Source of the DNA: Allonocardiopsis opalescens
Lineage (GTDB): Bacteria; Actinomycetota; Actinomycetes; Streptosporangiales; Streptosporangiaceae
NCBI RefSeq assembly: GCF_003002095.1
Contig: NZ_PVZC01000001.1
Location: forward strand, 186,001-250,000
DNA: 64,000 nucleotides
Direction: 5' to 3'
A model generated the notes under the pieces. That model made no database searches and was not told the DNA's origin. It saw only the letters and a list, made by a program, of their open reading frames with translations. The position numbers and the translations under genes were made by a program. Numbering within the stretch: the first letter of the stretch is position 1; every line of letters begins with the position of its first letter. Below, in pieces: positions 9,071 through 16,486 of this stretch.

Positions 9071-9882
9071 CTGCGGGTGCTGTGCCGCGCTGACGCCGAA
9101 CGCTGAATGTGCTGGATCAGACGGGCGGCGTGCCGTCGGACGTGGGGGCGCAGCCGGGCATGCGGTTCGTCTCGGTCGGCGGCCTGGATGACCTGAGCCG
9201 CGACCACCAGTTCGGCCAGCCGACCGGTTTCGCCGGTCAGAACGTCGGCGAACACCTCGCGGACCTTCGCGGCGATACCGGGTGCCGGGAGCGCGTAGGC
9301 GTGGAGCACGGCGGCGTCGTAGCCCTCGGGCGCGGCGCCCCACCCTTCCCAGTCGATGATCTGGAACGGGTCCCGGGTGAGGTTGGCCCAGTGCAGGTCC
9401 CCGTGGGCTGTCTCCCACCGGCGCGCGGTCAGCTCTACGCCCGCCAAGCCCGGGACGAAGCGGTGGATTCTTCCTATGTACGCCTGTGTGACGACCTCGC
9501 GCCCGGGTGGGACGGGTGTGCGGCGGATTCCTGCCGTACCGGCCCGCAGGTCCCGCCACCAGCCCGCGGTGACGGCGGGCGGAGAGGCGGAGGTGAGGTC
9601 GGGGGTCGGTGAGAGCACTGAGCCCGTCAGCTGCTCCCACACGTGCGCCTGGAACGCGGCCCCGGCGTCCTGCCAGGTGTGGACCGCGAGCAGAGCCGGA
9701 TGCGGCACCGCGTCGTCCAGCAGGTCGTCGGCCAGGACCGCCCCGTCCCAGAGCTTTCCCTCCGGCCGCGGGGAGGACATCACCCGCAGCCAAGCCGGTC
9801 CGCCCTCCGTGGTGGTCACCGGGCCGCCCAGCGTACGTCCTCCCAGCCCGGGACGCAGAGGAGTATGCGCGGGCACGGACAT
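9067..9882 (-). CDS. Aminoglycoside-phosphotransferase-fold kinase
   Basis: 271 aa. The Brenner motif HGDLHWANL and the metal-binding IIDWEGWG block identify an APH/choline-kinase-like phosphotransferase. ATG 9882 (MSVPAHTP) is the likely start; the ORF extends upstream into the preceding gene without a better start. It lies 40 bases after the aldo/keto reductase and overlaps the methyltransferase remnant by 4 bases, so it belongs to the island operon. APH-fold kinases phosphorylate small molecules, and some act on peptide Ser/Thr in RiPP pathways such as class V lanthipeptides. The context makes a biosynthetic role more likely than antibiotic resistance, but neither can be shown from sequence. 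Confidence 0.75.
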   Translation of the reverse strand: MSVPAHTPLRPGLGGRTLGGPVTTTEGGPAWLRVMSSPRPEGKLWDGAVLADDLLDDAVPHPALLAVHTWQDAGAAFQAHVWEQLTGSVLSPTPDLTSASPPAVTAGWWRDLRAGTAGIRRTPVPPGREVVTQAYIGRIHRFVPGLAGVELTARRWETAHGDLHWANLTRDPFQIIDWEGWGAAPEGYDAAVLHAYALPAPGIAAKVREVFADVLTGETGRLAELVVAAQVIQAADRDEPHARLRPHVRRHAARLIQHIQRSASARHSTRR

Positions 9883-9922
9883 CCGGAAGTAGCGGACCGC
9901 CTGGTGCCAGCGGCCGGTGAGG

Positions 9923-10828
9923 TCAGCGGGACGGCTGGAGGAGTTCACAGATGTCCTTGAGTCGACGAGGCGGCACGGACGTGCGGATAGCGGCGGCCGC
10001 CTGCCGCCAGTGCGCGGCACTGGAGGTGCTGATCAGTACACCGGTGAGTCCGGGGGTGGACGCGGTGAACCGCAGCGCGGCTTCGACACCGCTGGATCCC
10101 GGGTGGACGGCATCTGCGAGCTTCCGGTTGATCAGAGGCGGCAGCTCTCCGCCATGGAAGGGCGCCGACGCCCACACCTCCAATCCTGCCCCACGGGCCT
10201 GATGGACAGGGCCGGTTCCTCGCAGGCTCTGCCGGACCGGCGCCGCCTTCACCATGGACACGGGGAGCTGGATCGCGGCGAGTCCGGTCTCATGTCCGCC
10301 CGCCGCTTCACGCGCGAGCCGGGTCAGACCGTCCACCGTAAAGGCACCGGAATCGAATCCCGTCCAGGTCGCGACGCCGTAGCCGCGGATCACGCCGGCC
10401 GCGTGAGCTTCTTCCAGAGCGGTGAACGCATGTCGCAGCCGGTGGCGGAGGCGGCCGCGTTCCTGGTGGTGGTGTTCGGGATTGTGCAGGTACACCACAT
10501 CGAGCACGCGCCGCTGGAGTTCGATGCGCGACATCGCGATCTGGTGGCGGACGTAGTCGGGGGCGATGCTGTGCCGAAGGCGTGCGTCGTGTCCATGGAG
10601 CGCTCCCCTGGCGACGGCGGCCCGCGCCTGACCGCCGGTCATGTGACCGACCTTGCTGGAAACCCGGATTCGAGGGTGTGTTCGCAGCACGGGGGCGATG
10701 ACGGCTTGGTGGGCTCCGCCGCCGTACACGGGTGCCGTGTCGATGAGCGGGCATCCGGCCGAGGCCGCGACGCTGACCGAGGCGGCAGCGTCTCGGCTTC
10801 GGTACGTCCCCATGCCGAGAACGGTCAT
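9923..10828 (-). CDS. Aldo/keto reductase
   Basis: 301 aa NAD(P)H-dependent oxidoreductase with a TIM-barrel fold. The catalytic tetrad is visible: Asp and Tyr in LIDTAPVYGGG, Lys in SSKVGHM and His in VVYLHNPEH. The C-terminal cofactor part contains LTGVLISTSSAAHW. The ATG overlaps the cupin stop (ATGA), so the two are translationally coupled. Family members reduce carbonyls or oxidise alcohols; here a carbonyl-to-alcohol step (or the reverse) on a product of the neighbouring oxygenase is plausible. A longer in-frame start exists inside the cupin gene but is not needed. Confidence 0.85.
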   Translation of the reverse strand: MTVLGMGTYRSRDAAASVSVAASAGCPLIDTAPVYGGGAHQAVIAPVLRTHPRIRVSSKVGHMTGGQARAAVARGALHGHDARLRHSIAPDYVRHQIAMSRIELQRRVLDVVYLHNPEHHHQERGRLRHRLRHAFTALEEAHAAGVIRGYGVATWTGFDSGAFTVDGLTRLAREAAGGHETGLAAIQLPVSMVKAAPVRQSLRGTGPVHQARGAGLEVWASAPFHGGELPPLINRKLADAVHPGSSGVEAALRFTASTPGLTGVLISTSSAAHWRQAAAAIRTSVPPRRLKDICELLQPSR

Positions 10829-12000
10829 GCCTCGCCCTCCCACACCAGGGCTCCGTCCTCCAACAGCCTCCTGAGCAGGCCGAGCAGCGCCCTTTCCGAG
10901 ACATCCGGCACGGCCCCGCGCAGCTCTTCGACTGTGGCGGTGCGGCCGTCGGCGAGTCTGGCGATCGCGGGAGCCGCTCCGGCCGCCATTCGCCAGCGCC
11001 GCCCCTGCCCCGCCAGTACGACCTCGGTCTCGGCCTGATGGAGGCGTCCGCGCGGGGAGGCCAACCGGACCCGAGAGGCGAGCGTGAGTTCGCCGGTCAC
11101 GGCGACGGGAAGGCTGAACGCCTGCCGCGCGGGCGCGGTCTCGTCGAGGAACCGCCGATAGTCCTCGACCACGTCGGGCTGCTGGAGCCGCTTGGTGACC
11201 AACTCGGCCAGTGTGCTCGTCCATGCGGTCTGGTCGGCACGATCGCGGGGCACGTCGGACCGCACTTCCACATGCGCGCGCATCTGATCGGTGATCCAGG
11301 CGAGGAAGTCCGCCCCGGTGGTGGTGTTGAGACCGCACGTCAGGTGCAGGCTCGGTTCTCCCTCGGAGGCGGCCGCCGCGTGCCAGCAGCCGCGCGGTAC
11401 GTGCAGGATGTCGCCGGCTTCCATGGTGAGTTCATCGATCGGATCGGGAGCGACGCCGTTGTCGAACTCCAGGTCACTGTGCAGTGGTGCCACGCGGGTG
11501 ATGCCGTGGATCCGCCACCGCTTGCGGCCCGCCACCTGGACGACGATGACATCGTGGTCGTCCCAGTGCAGGCCGAAGCCTTCTTGGGCGGTCCAGGACG
11601 CGTATGCGTTGACCTGGACACGGGTACCCAGCCATGCCTCCAGACCGGCGGCGGTGTCGTTGATCGGTGGATGCATCTCGTCGATCGCGTCGAGGACGAG
11701 GGTGGCGCCGGCGCGCAGCCGTTCGTGGACCAGCTGCGGCACGGGTCGGTTCCAGTCCGGCATGCGGCGGTAGGCCTGCCGCTGGGTGTAGGCCGCCACG
11801 TCGATCGTGCTGCCGGCGGACAGACGCATTCGGGGAGTGTCCAGGCGGTGGGCGGCGAGGAGGCGATTGAGGTCCGACCAGGTCAGTAGATGAGTGAAAG
11901 CCTGGCGGTCTGCTGCCGGATAGTGGGCGTGGGCGCGGCCGAGGACCCGGGTGAGGAACTCCTCCCCGCCCAGGCGGCCGCTGATCAGCTCAGCGGTCAT
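10825..12000 (-). CDS. JmjC/cupin-4 Fe(II)/2-oxoglutarate oxygenase
   Basis: 391 aa. The iron facial triad is visible as H-W-D (His145, Asp147, in GLHWDDHD) and a distal His207 (VPRGCWHAA). The spacing of about 60 residues is normal for the cupin-4/JmjC hydroxylases related to ribosomal oxygenases such as YcfD. A winged-helix-like C-terminal part (ARLADGRTATVEELRG) also fits that subfamily, which hydroxylates side chains of proteins or peptides. The gene starts 15 bases after the 46-codon ORF and is coupled to the aldo/keto reductase. The obvious hypothesis is that the small peptide is its substrate. Recruitment to a ribosomal protein cannot be excluded. Confidence 0.8.
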   Translation of the reverse strand: MTAELISGRLGGEEFLTRVLGRAHAHYPAADRQAFTHLLTWSDLNRLLAAHRLDTPRMRLSAGSTIDVAAYTQRQAYRRMPDWNRPVPQLVHERLRAGATLVLDAIDEMHPPINDTAAGLEAWLGTRVQVNAYASWTAQEGFGLHWDDHDVIVVQVAGRKRWRIHGITRVAPLHSDLEFDNGVAPDPIDELTMEAGDILHVPRGCWHAAAASEGEPSLHLTCGLNTTTGADFLAWITDQMRAHVEVRSDVPRDRADQTAWTSTLAELVTKRLQQPDVVEDYRRFLDETAPARQAFSLPVAVTGELTLASRVRLASPRGRLHQAETEVVLAGQGRRWRMAAGAAPAIARLADGRTATVEELRGAVPDVSERALLGLLRRLLEDGALVWEGEA

Positions 12001-12015
12001 CGGTGCGCGTCACCT

Positions 12016-12156
12016 CTACCGGAGCATGTTGTCGTTCAGATCACTCTTGCCGGTGCCGCCTCCATCGGAAGGCTGCTCAGCCCGGGACCGCACAGCGGCG
12101 ATCTCCTCGACCGCGATGGCCAGCTCATCGTCTTCGTGCTGAACGTCGTTCCGCAT
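12016..12156 (-). CDS. 46-aa peptide, candidate RiPP precursor
   Basis: A short ORF with ATG and GGAGG 8 bases upstream, placed directly before the oxygenase gene (15-base gap). It encodes an acidic helical N-terminal part (DDELAIAVEEIAAV) and a Gly-rich hinge (SDGGGTG). The C-terminus is KSDLNDNMLR, rich in Asp and Asn. It has no Cys and few Ser/Thr, so a lanthipeptide is unlikely. Asp/Asn residues are plausible targets for beta-hydroxylation by the neighbouring oxygenase and for the isoaspartate chemistry of the lost methyltransferase. I do not recognise the family. The ribosome binding site, position and leader/core-like layout support a real gene; a precursor role is inference. Confidence 0.6.
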   Translation of the reverse strand: MRNDVQHEDDELAIAVEEIAAVRSRAEQPSDGGGTGKSDLNDNMLR

Positions 12157-12281
12157 CGTGTGGACCTCCGACTCATCGAAATGGGGAAGGACGGCGTGAA
12201 CAGCGGCGTCGGCCCAGCGACCGGGTGCGCCTGCGCGTCTTCCCGCAACAGTAGGACGCCGGAACGCGTTCGAACAGAAAA

Positions 12282-12297
12282 TTTCTCAAGGTTTCTC
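12282..12297. promoter_or_regulatory. TTTCTC direct repeat in the island operon promoter
   Basis: TTTCTC occurs at 12282 and again at 12292, a 10-base helical pitch, in an AT-rich stretch between the regulator stop and the 46-codon ORF. On the minus strand it reads GAGAAA...GAGAAA. The same GAGAAAC core occurs in the promoter of the 79-aa gene at 13976-13992, so the XRE/DUF5753 regulator is the likely ligand. A weak promoter (TGTTCG, 17 bases, TACTGT at 12253-12248) can be drawn downstream of it. Confidence 0.45.
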
Positions 12298-12329
12298 GCA
12301 CTTAGCCGACAATGCCGGTGCGGTCGAAA

Positions 12330-13217
12330 TCAGGAGTCATTCTCGGCTGCCTCCGGAGCAAGACCGTCGATGACGCGGTGGATTATCGCCCGCGCCGACC
12401 TGCCGTAGTCGGCATCGGCGGCGAGTCGTTCGAAGATGCTCTCGTACAGCTCGACCTCCTGCGGCTGGGCGAGGTTCAGTTCGGCCGAGAAGGTCTCCAC
12501 CATCACGCGGTCCCGGTCGAGCAGCCAGAAGCCATGAGCGGGCGCCACCGCGTACGGCGTCTCGAACCCGATGACGCCGAATCTCACATTCGGCAGTGCC
12601 GAGAGTGAAATCAGCCGGTCAAGCTGCCCGAGCATCACCCCGGGTGGACACAGCCGATACCGCAAGGCGGCTTCGGTGAGAACGAAGTGGAACCTCTTCT
12701 CCGGCCGGTACAGGATCTCCTGCCGCTGTACCCGTGCCGCCACCGCTTCGTCGATGTCGTTCTTCACCTTGAGCACGGTGATGCTCTGAGCAAAGCGGAA
12801 CCGTGCGTACTCGGTCGTCTGGAGGAGCCCGGGAATGAAGGTGGACTCGAACGCTCGAAACAGCTTCGTCCTGGCATCCAGATCCGCGATCGCTTGCTGG
12901 TGCGCTCTCAAGCCCGTCCTGAGCTGCCGCTGCCACTCCGAATGCTGGATCTCAAGTGTGCGCAGTGACGCGAGGAGTGCCCCCAGTTCTCCTTCGGCGC
13001 CGGTCGTGCGCGTCCAAGCCCGCAGATCGTCCTCGGTGGGCGTCTGCCGACCGTTCTCCAGCTTGGACACCTTGGACGGCGGCCATGACAACGACTCCGC
13101 GAGCTGCCGGCCGCTCATGGCGGCCCGATGACGCAGATCGCGGAGTCGTTTTCCCAGAGCGTCGCGTGCTTCATGGACACTGGTGACGCCCGTCGCCTTA
13201 TTGTGCGGCAATGTCAT
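12330..13217 (-). CDS. XRE-family regulator with DUF5753 domain (Scr1-like)
   Basis: 295 aa. The N-terminal helix-turn-helix (about residues 15-75) contains LGKRLRDLRHRAAMSG and PPSKVSKLENGRQTP. The rest is the DUF5753 effector domain (FESTFIPGLLQTTEYAR, VARVQRQEILYR, VRFGVIGFE) typical of actinobacterial Scr1-type regulators. ATG 13217 overlaps the end of the DUF6879 gene by 20 bases; in-frame ATGs up to 13250 are also possible, but none has a clear ribosome binding site. These regulators usually pair with small DUF397 or DUF6879 partners, as here. It probably controls its own operon and the downstream oxygenase operon through the GAGAAAC repeats. Confidence 0.85.
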   Translation of the reverse strand: MTLPHNKATGVTSVHEARDALGKRLRDLRHRAAMSGRQLAESLSWPPSKVSKLENGRQTPTEDDLRAWTRTTGAEGELGALLASLRTLEIQHSEWQRQLRTGLRAHQQAIADLDARTKLFRAFESTFIPGLLQTTEYARFRFAQSITVLKVKNDIDEAVAARVQRQEILYRPEKRFHFVLTEAALRYRLCPPGVMLGQLDRLISLSALPNVRFGVIGFETPYAVAPAHGFWLLDRDRVMVETFSAELNLAQPQEVELYESIFERLAADADYGRSARAIIHRVIDGLAPEAAENDS

Positions 13218-13716
13218 CCCGTCGAACAGCGCGGTGCCATGCGGCATCACGCCAGTAATTGTGCTGCACGATCACAGCCGGGTCCTCGATGACCTCACCG
13301 CCGAGGAAGGTCTCGTCCCGGCCGAAGTGCATGCGCACCAGTTTGCGGGAGTCGAACAGCCAGTAGTCGTGTTCGGGCAGGTCCGCGGCCTGCTCTCGGG
13401 GCAGATAGCGAATGTCCTCACCGGCTTCGTTGGTGTACTTGGCGCAGAAGATTCCGAAAGCGCTGTAGGCGGTCAGCGGGATGCTCACCACTCGTACCCG
13501 CCGGAACCGCCGCCCTTCTTCCGTGGCCGCCCGGATCATGGTCAACCAGTTCTGAAACCAATCCATGTCCACCGACTCGCCCGCGATGAACTGACGCAGT
13601 GCTTCGGCCTCGTTTGCGGACTTGTACGTGTCGCGCGTCTCCAGCCGATAGGCCGTGTGCTCGAAAGCGCGGAAGAGTTCGCCGAACTCCGGCCCCGGCT
13701 CGATGAACCGAGTCAG
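13198..13716 (-). CDS. DUF6879 family protein
   Basis: 172 aa if started at CTG 13716, which overlaps the previous stop (CTGA). No ATG or GTG exists nearby in frame, and the protein then begins LTRFIEPGPEFGELFRAFEH, the usual start of this family. Other conserved blocks are AYRLETRDTY, GRRFRRVRVVS and HDYWLFDSRKLVRMHF. Members accompany DUF5753-type regulators in actinobacteria; their biochemical function is unknown. Translation is coupled to the 79-aa gene upstream and overlaps the regulator downstream. Confidence 0.75.
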   Translation of the reverse strand: MTRFIEPGPEFGELFRAFEHTAYRLETRDTYKSANEAEALRQFIAGESVDMDWFQNWLTMIRAATEEGRRFRRVRVVSIPLTAYSAFGIFCAKYTNEAGEDIRYLPREQAADLPEHDYWLFDSRKLVRMHFGRDETFLGGEVIEDPAVIVQHNYWRDAAWHRAVRRDDIAAQ

Positions 13717-13952
13717 TTTTCCTCGCCCTGCCCTTCCTGATAGCGGCGCACGTAGAACTCCAAGACCTCTTCGGGGATCTCCACCAGTGTCTCGTGGTCG
13801 GGAACCGGTCCTATCTCCGCGAGGACCTGGGGGTCGGTCACCCGCCATCCCTGGGCGATGTAGGTCGCACGGTCTGTGCGATCGGTGGCGAACAGCGTGG
13901 GCGACTGCCCTTCCTGGGACTCGGGATCCTTGCCGAGCAAGCGGGCATGCAT
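13713..13952 (-). CDS. 79-aa protein, first gene of the XRE regulatory operon
   Basis: A small soluble acidic protein with no membrane segment and the motif DRATYIAQGWRVTDPQVLAEI in its middle. GGAG lies 7 bases before the ATG. It is the first gene of a three-gene operon with DUF6879 and the XRE/DUF5753 regulator, and its stop overlaps the DUF6879 start. A promoter (TTGACG at 14022, 17 bases, CACTAT at 13999) with an inverted repeat over the expected transcription start precedes it. The family is not recognised; a role as a partner in the regulatory module is inference. Confidence 0.65.
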   Translation of the reverse strand: MHARLLGKDPESQEGQSPTLFATDRTDRATYIAQGWRVTDPQVLAEIGPVPDHETLVEIPEEVLEFYVRRYQEGQGEEN

Positions 13953-13975
13953 TGTCGATCTCCGTTCTAGAAATC

Positions 13976-13992
13976 GAGAGAAACGTTCTCTC
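13976..13992. promoter_or_regulatory. Operator-like palindrome GAGAGAA-ACG-TTCTCTC
   Basis: Perfect 7-base arms around a 3-base centre, 24 bases upstream of the 79-aa gene. The repeat covers the transcription start expected from the TTGACG/CACTAT promoter, a position suited to autorepression. It shares GAGAAAC with the repeat at 12282-12297. Confidence 0.5.
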
Positions 13993-14134
13993 CATAGTGA
14001 ACGGCCATGGTAGAGCCGTCAATGGATGTCCGGAGACGTGAAGGACTGGGGCGGCGGTGCATCGTGGCGGCCGGTCCACGCGTTGCACCGGGGGACAGGC
14101 GCGGCCCCCGGTGCGGCGCCGTTCTGGGAACGGC

Positions 14135-15772
14135 TCAGCGCCTGCGCAGCACCAGGAGCAGGTTCCACGTCGCGAACTCGCGGAGTACCGGCACTCGGAC
14201 GACCGGGTGGGCCCAGCGGGGGAGGTAGCGGGGCAGTACGTCGACCACCTCGGCGCGTCCTTCGGCGGCTCGGGTGCGGGCCCAGCGCAGGGCCGAGCGG
14301 GCGGAGACGGCGAACATGGTGCGGCCGAAGCGGTTCTTGGGCGGGCGGCCGTGGCGGCGCTCGTAGCGGCGGGCGGCGTACTCGCCGGAGAGGTAGTGCC
14401 ACGGCGAGGTCTCGTGGCCGCCCCATGGGGACAGCCACAGGGTGTACGAGAGGAACACGGTGCCGCCGGGGCGGGTGACGCGCAGCATCTCGTCGGCCAT
14501 CCGCCAGGGTTCGGGGACGTGTTCGAGCACGTTGGAGGAGAAGCAGACGTCGACCGAGCCGGTGCGCAGCGGCAGGTCGAGGGCGCTGCCGAGTGCCGAG
14601 ACGGCGGGCGGGGCGCCGTTGCGCATGCTCATCTCGCCCGCGTCGGCGTCCACGCACAGGCAGCGGGCGCCGGCCGCCCGCAGGGCGTCCGCGAAGTAGC
14701 CGGGGCCGCCGCCGACGTCGACCACGGTGGCGCCGTCCAGCTTCGTGTAGCCGGACAGCTGGCCGACGGTGTCGGCGGCGAGCAGGCCGTAGAAGTGGTC
14801 GGGGTCGGTCTGCTCCACCCGGAAGGCCGAGAACAGCCGTACGGAGCGGGCCAGGTCGGCGCGGAACGGGGGCGGGGCGGTCGGCCTGCTCGCGGCGTCG
14901 GACGGCCGGTCGCGGTCGCCGGTGGCGGGGTGTCCGCTCTGCGGGGCGCGGTCGCCGCCGTCGTCTGGACGGGCGTCGGCAGTCGGAGCGCCGCCGACCG
15001 GGGACGCGTCGTGCGCCGCCGGGGCGCCGGCCGGGCGTGGGGGCGGTGCGGCGATGTAGTGGCGGAGGTGCTCCCAGTGGTCGCCCGCCCAGTAGGGCTC
15101 GCTGTGCAGGACGCGGGCGCCGGATGGGGCGAGCAGGGACGCCAGCGCCTCGGGGCGCAGGGTGTGCATGCGCATGGGGGCCGGATAGCCGAGCAGGTAG
15201 CGCTGGCCGAGGCGGATCAGGAAGTTGGGCGCGAAGCGCGCGATGGTGCCGCGCACCGTCCAGCGCTCGCGGGCGGGCATGCCCACGACCAGCGCGCCGC
15301 CCGGACGGACCACGCGCAGGAACTCGCGCAGGTAGCCCCGGGCGAGCGCGGGCGGGAGGTGCTGGAGGACGAGGTCGCAGTAGACCAGGTCGACGTGGTC
15401 GTCCGGCAGCGCCGACAGGTCGGGCGCGTCGTTGAGCAGGAAGGTGATCCGGCCGCTGCTGCGGTCCAGGCGGCGGGCCTCGGCCAGCATCGGCGCCGAG
15501 ATGTCGACGCCGACCACCTCGTCGAAGTGCCGGGCCAGCGCGTTGGAGAGCCGCCCGGCGCCGCAGCCGAAGTCCAGCGCGCGCTCCCGCCCCGGCCGCG
15601 TGCCGAGTTCGGCCAGCCGGGCCAGTGCCGCGTCGACCTCGCGCTCGCCGGTGGCCAGGAACTCGTCGTCGCCCCAGCCGCCGTCGCGCTTGGCGGGGTC
15701 GACCAGCACCGCCCACCTGGGCGCGCGGTCGCCCAGCAGCGTCCAGTCGCGCCGCACTTCGTCCAGGCTCAT
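14135..15772 (-). CDS. Fusion of two SAM-dependent methyltransferases
   Basis: 545 aa with two complete class I methyltransferase domains. The first has motif I LDFGCGAGRLSNAL near residues 65-78 and VVGVDIS after it. The second has VVDVGGGPGYFADAL near residue 349, followed by CVDAD and FSSNVLEHVPEP. A Pro/Ala/Asp-rich linker (about residues 240-300) joins them. The second domain resembles the methyltransferases often found next to envelope arabinan genes in actinobacteria. The first may be an independent enzyme fused to it. ATG 15772 begins MSLDEVRRDW; the upstream frame is open but not coding-like. Substrates are unknown; O-methylation of an envelope sugar is a reasonable guess. Confidence 0.8.
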   Translation of the reverse strand: MSLDEVRRDWTLLGDRAPRWAVLVDPAKRDGGWGDDEFLATGEREVDAALARLAELGTRPGRERALDFGCGAGRLSNALARHFDEVVGVDISAPMLAEARRLDRSSGRITFLLNDAPDLSALPDDHVDLVYCDLVLQHLPPALARGYLREFLRVVRPGGALVVGMPARERWTVRGTIARFAPNFLIRLGQRYLLGYPAPMRMHTLRPEALASLLAPSGARVLHSEPYWAGDHWEHLRHYIAAPPPRPAGAPAAHDASPVGGAPTADARPDDGGDRAPQSGHPATGDRDRPSDAASRPTAPPPFRADLARSVRLFSAFRVEQTDPDHFYGLLAADTVGQLSGYTKLDGATVVDVGGGPGYFADALRAAGARCLCVDADAGEMSMRNGAPPAVSALGSALDLPLRTGSVDVCFSSNVLEHVPEPWRMADEMLRVTRPGGTVFLSYTLWLSPWGGHETSPWHYLSGEYAARRYERRHGRPPKNRFGRTMFAVSARSALRWARTRAAEGRAEVVDVLPRYLPRWAHPVVRVPVLREFATWNLLLVLRRR

Positions 15773-16486
15773 GGGACCGTCCGCAGCGCCGGGTGCCGCC
15801 GCACACGGACGGACGCCGCGCGGCCCGGGGCGGGAGCGCCGCGACGGACGCGGGTGCGGTCTGCGGGGTGCGGACGTACGGCGGTCCCGGCCACGCGCCC
15901 GACCGCCGGGGGGCACTCGGACCGTCCGCCGGCGGTCGGGCGCGTATCGGCGGTCCGGTACGTCGTCCGGACGCCGGGGCGCGGGCCGTCGGGCGGGGAA
16001 CCCCCCGATTTCCATTCTTCCAGGTGGGGGCGGTGTGGACGAGATCCACGGTCGGGTCTGTGGATAACGCGATGGTCCGGCCGGGAGCCGTCCGCAGGGG
16101 GGCGGACCTCCGGGCGCCCTCGCGCCGCATGCGACCGGTCGGTGCACGCCGTCCACGGGTAGGGCCGCCGGGTGGTCGGTCGGGCGGTCCTGTCCGCACC
16201 GGCGCGTCGGCGTACGGCGAGCGTCGGGTCCGGGCAGGCCGCTCCCGGGTGCGGCCGCCCGGCATGCGGCGGTGCGCCTCGGTCCGCCCCCGCGCACGCC
16301 TGCCCGTGACGGCAACGTCGGCGCTGGTGGGAAGGCATGGGACCTGTTCTCGTCGGAGGGCAAGGACATGGTGCGGGCGCTCGCGGGACCTGGGAGTCGG
16401 TGCCCGGCGGGGCGGGTGGAACGCGTTGTATTCTGGCACCCCTTCACCGGTCGAGACCAGACCGCCGCCGTGCGTGGGAGGTGCTG
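15773..16486. other. 714-base intergenic region without a convincing gene
   Basis: Open frames on both strands here give only Arg/Pro/Gly-rich translations with no ribosome binding site and no recognisable domain. Two DnaA-box-like 9-mers lie 25 bases apart: TGTGGACGA at 16034 and TGTGGATAA at 16059. A possible -10 box (TATTCT at 16429) serves the gene at 16487. The AT-richer patch near 16009-16020 may hold the promoter of the methyltransferase fusion on the minus strand. Confidence 0.5.

Noticed and set aside
12036-12248. A 70-codon ORF in another frame over the candidate precursor
   Set aside because: It has no ribosome binding site, a composition unlike a protein (Ser/Arg/Pro-rich), and it overlaps the ORF that has GGAGG at the right distance.
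15769-16338. Minus-strand ORF of 189 codons in the 714-base gap
   Set aside because: The composition is repetitive Arg/Pro/Thr with no ribosome binding site, and several equally long frames overlap it.
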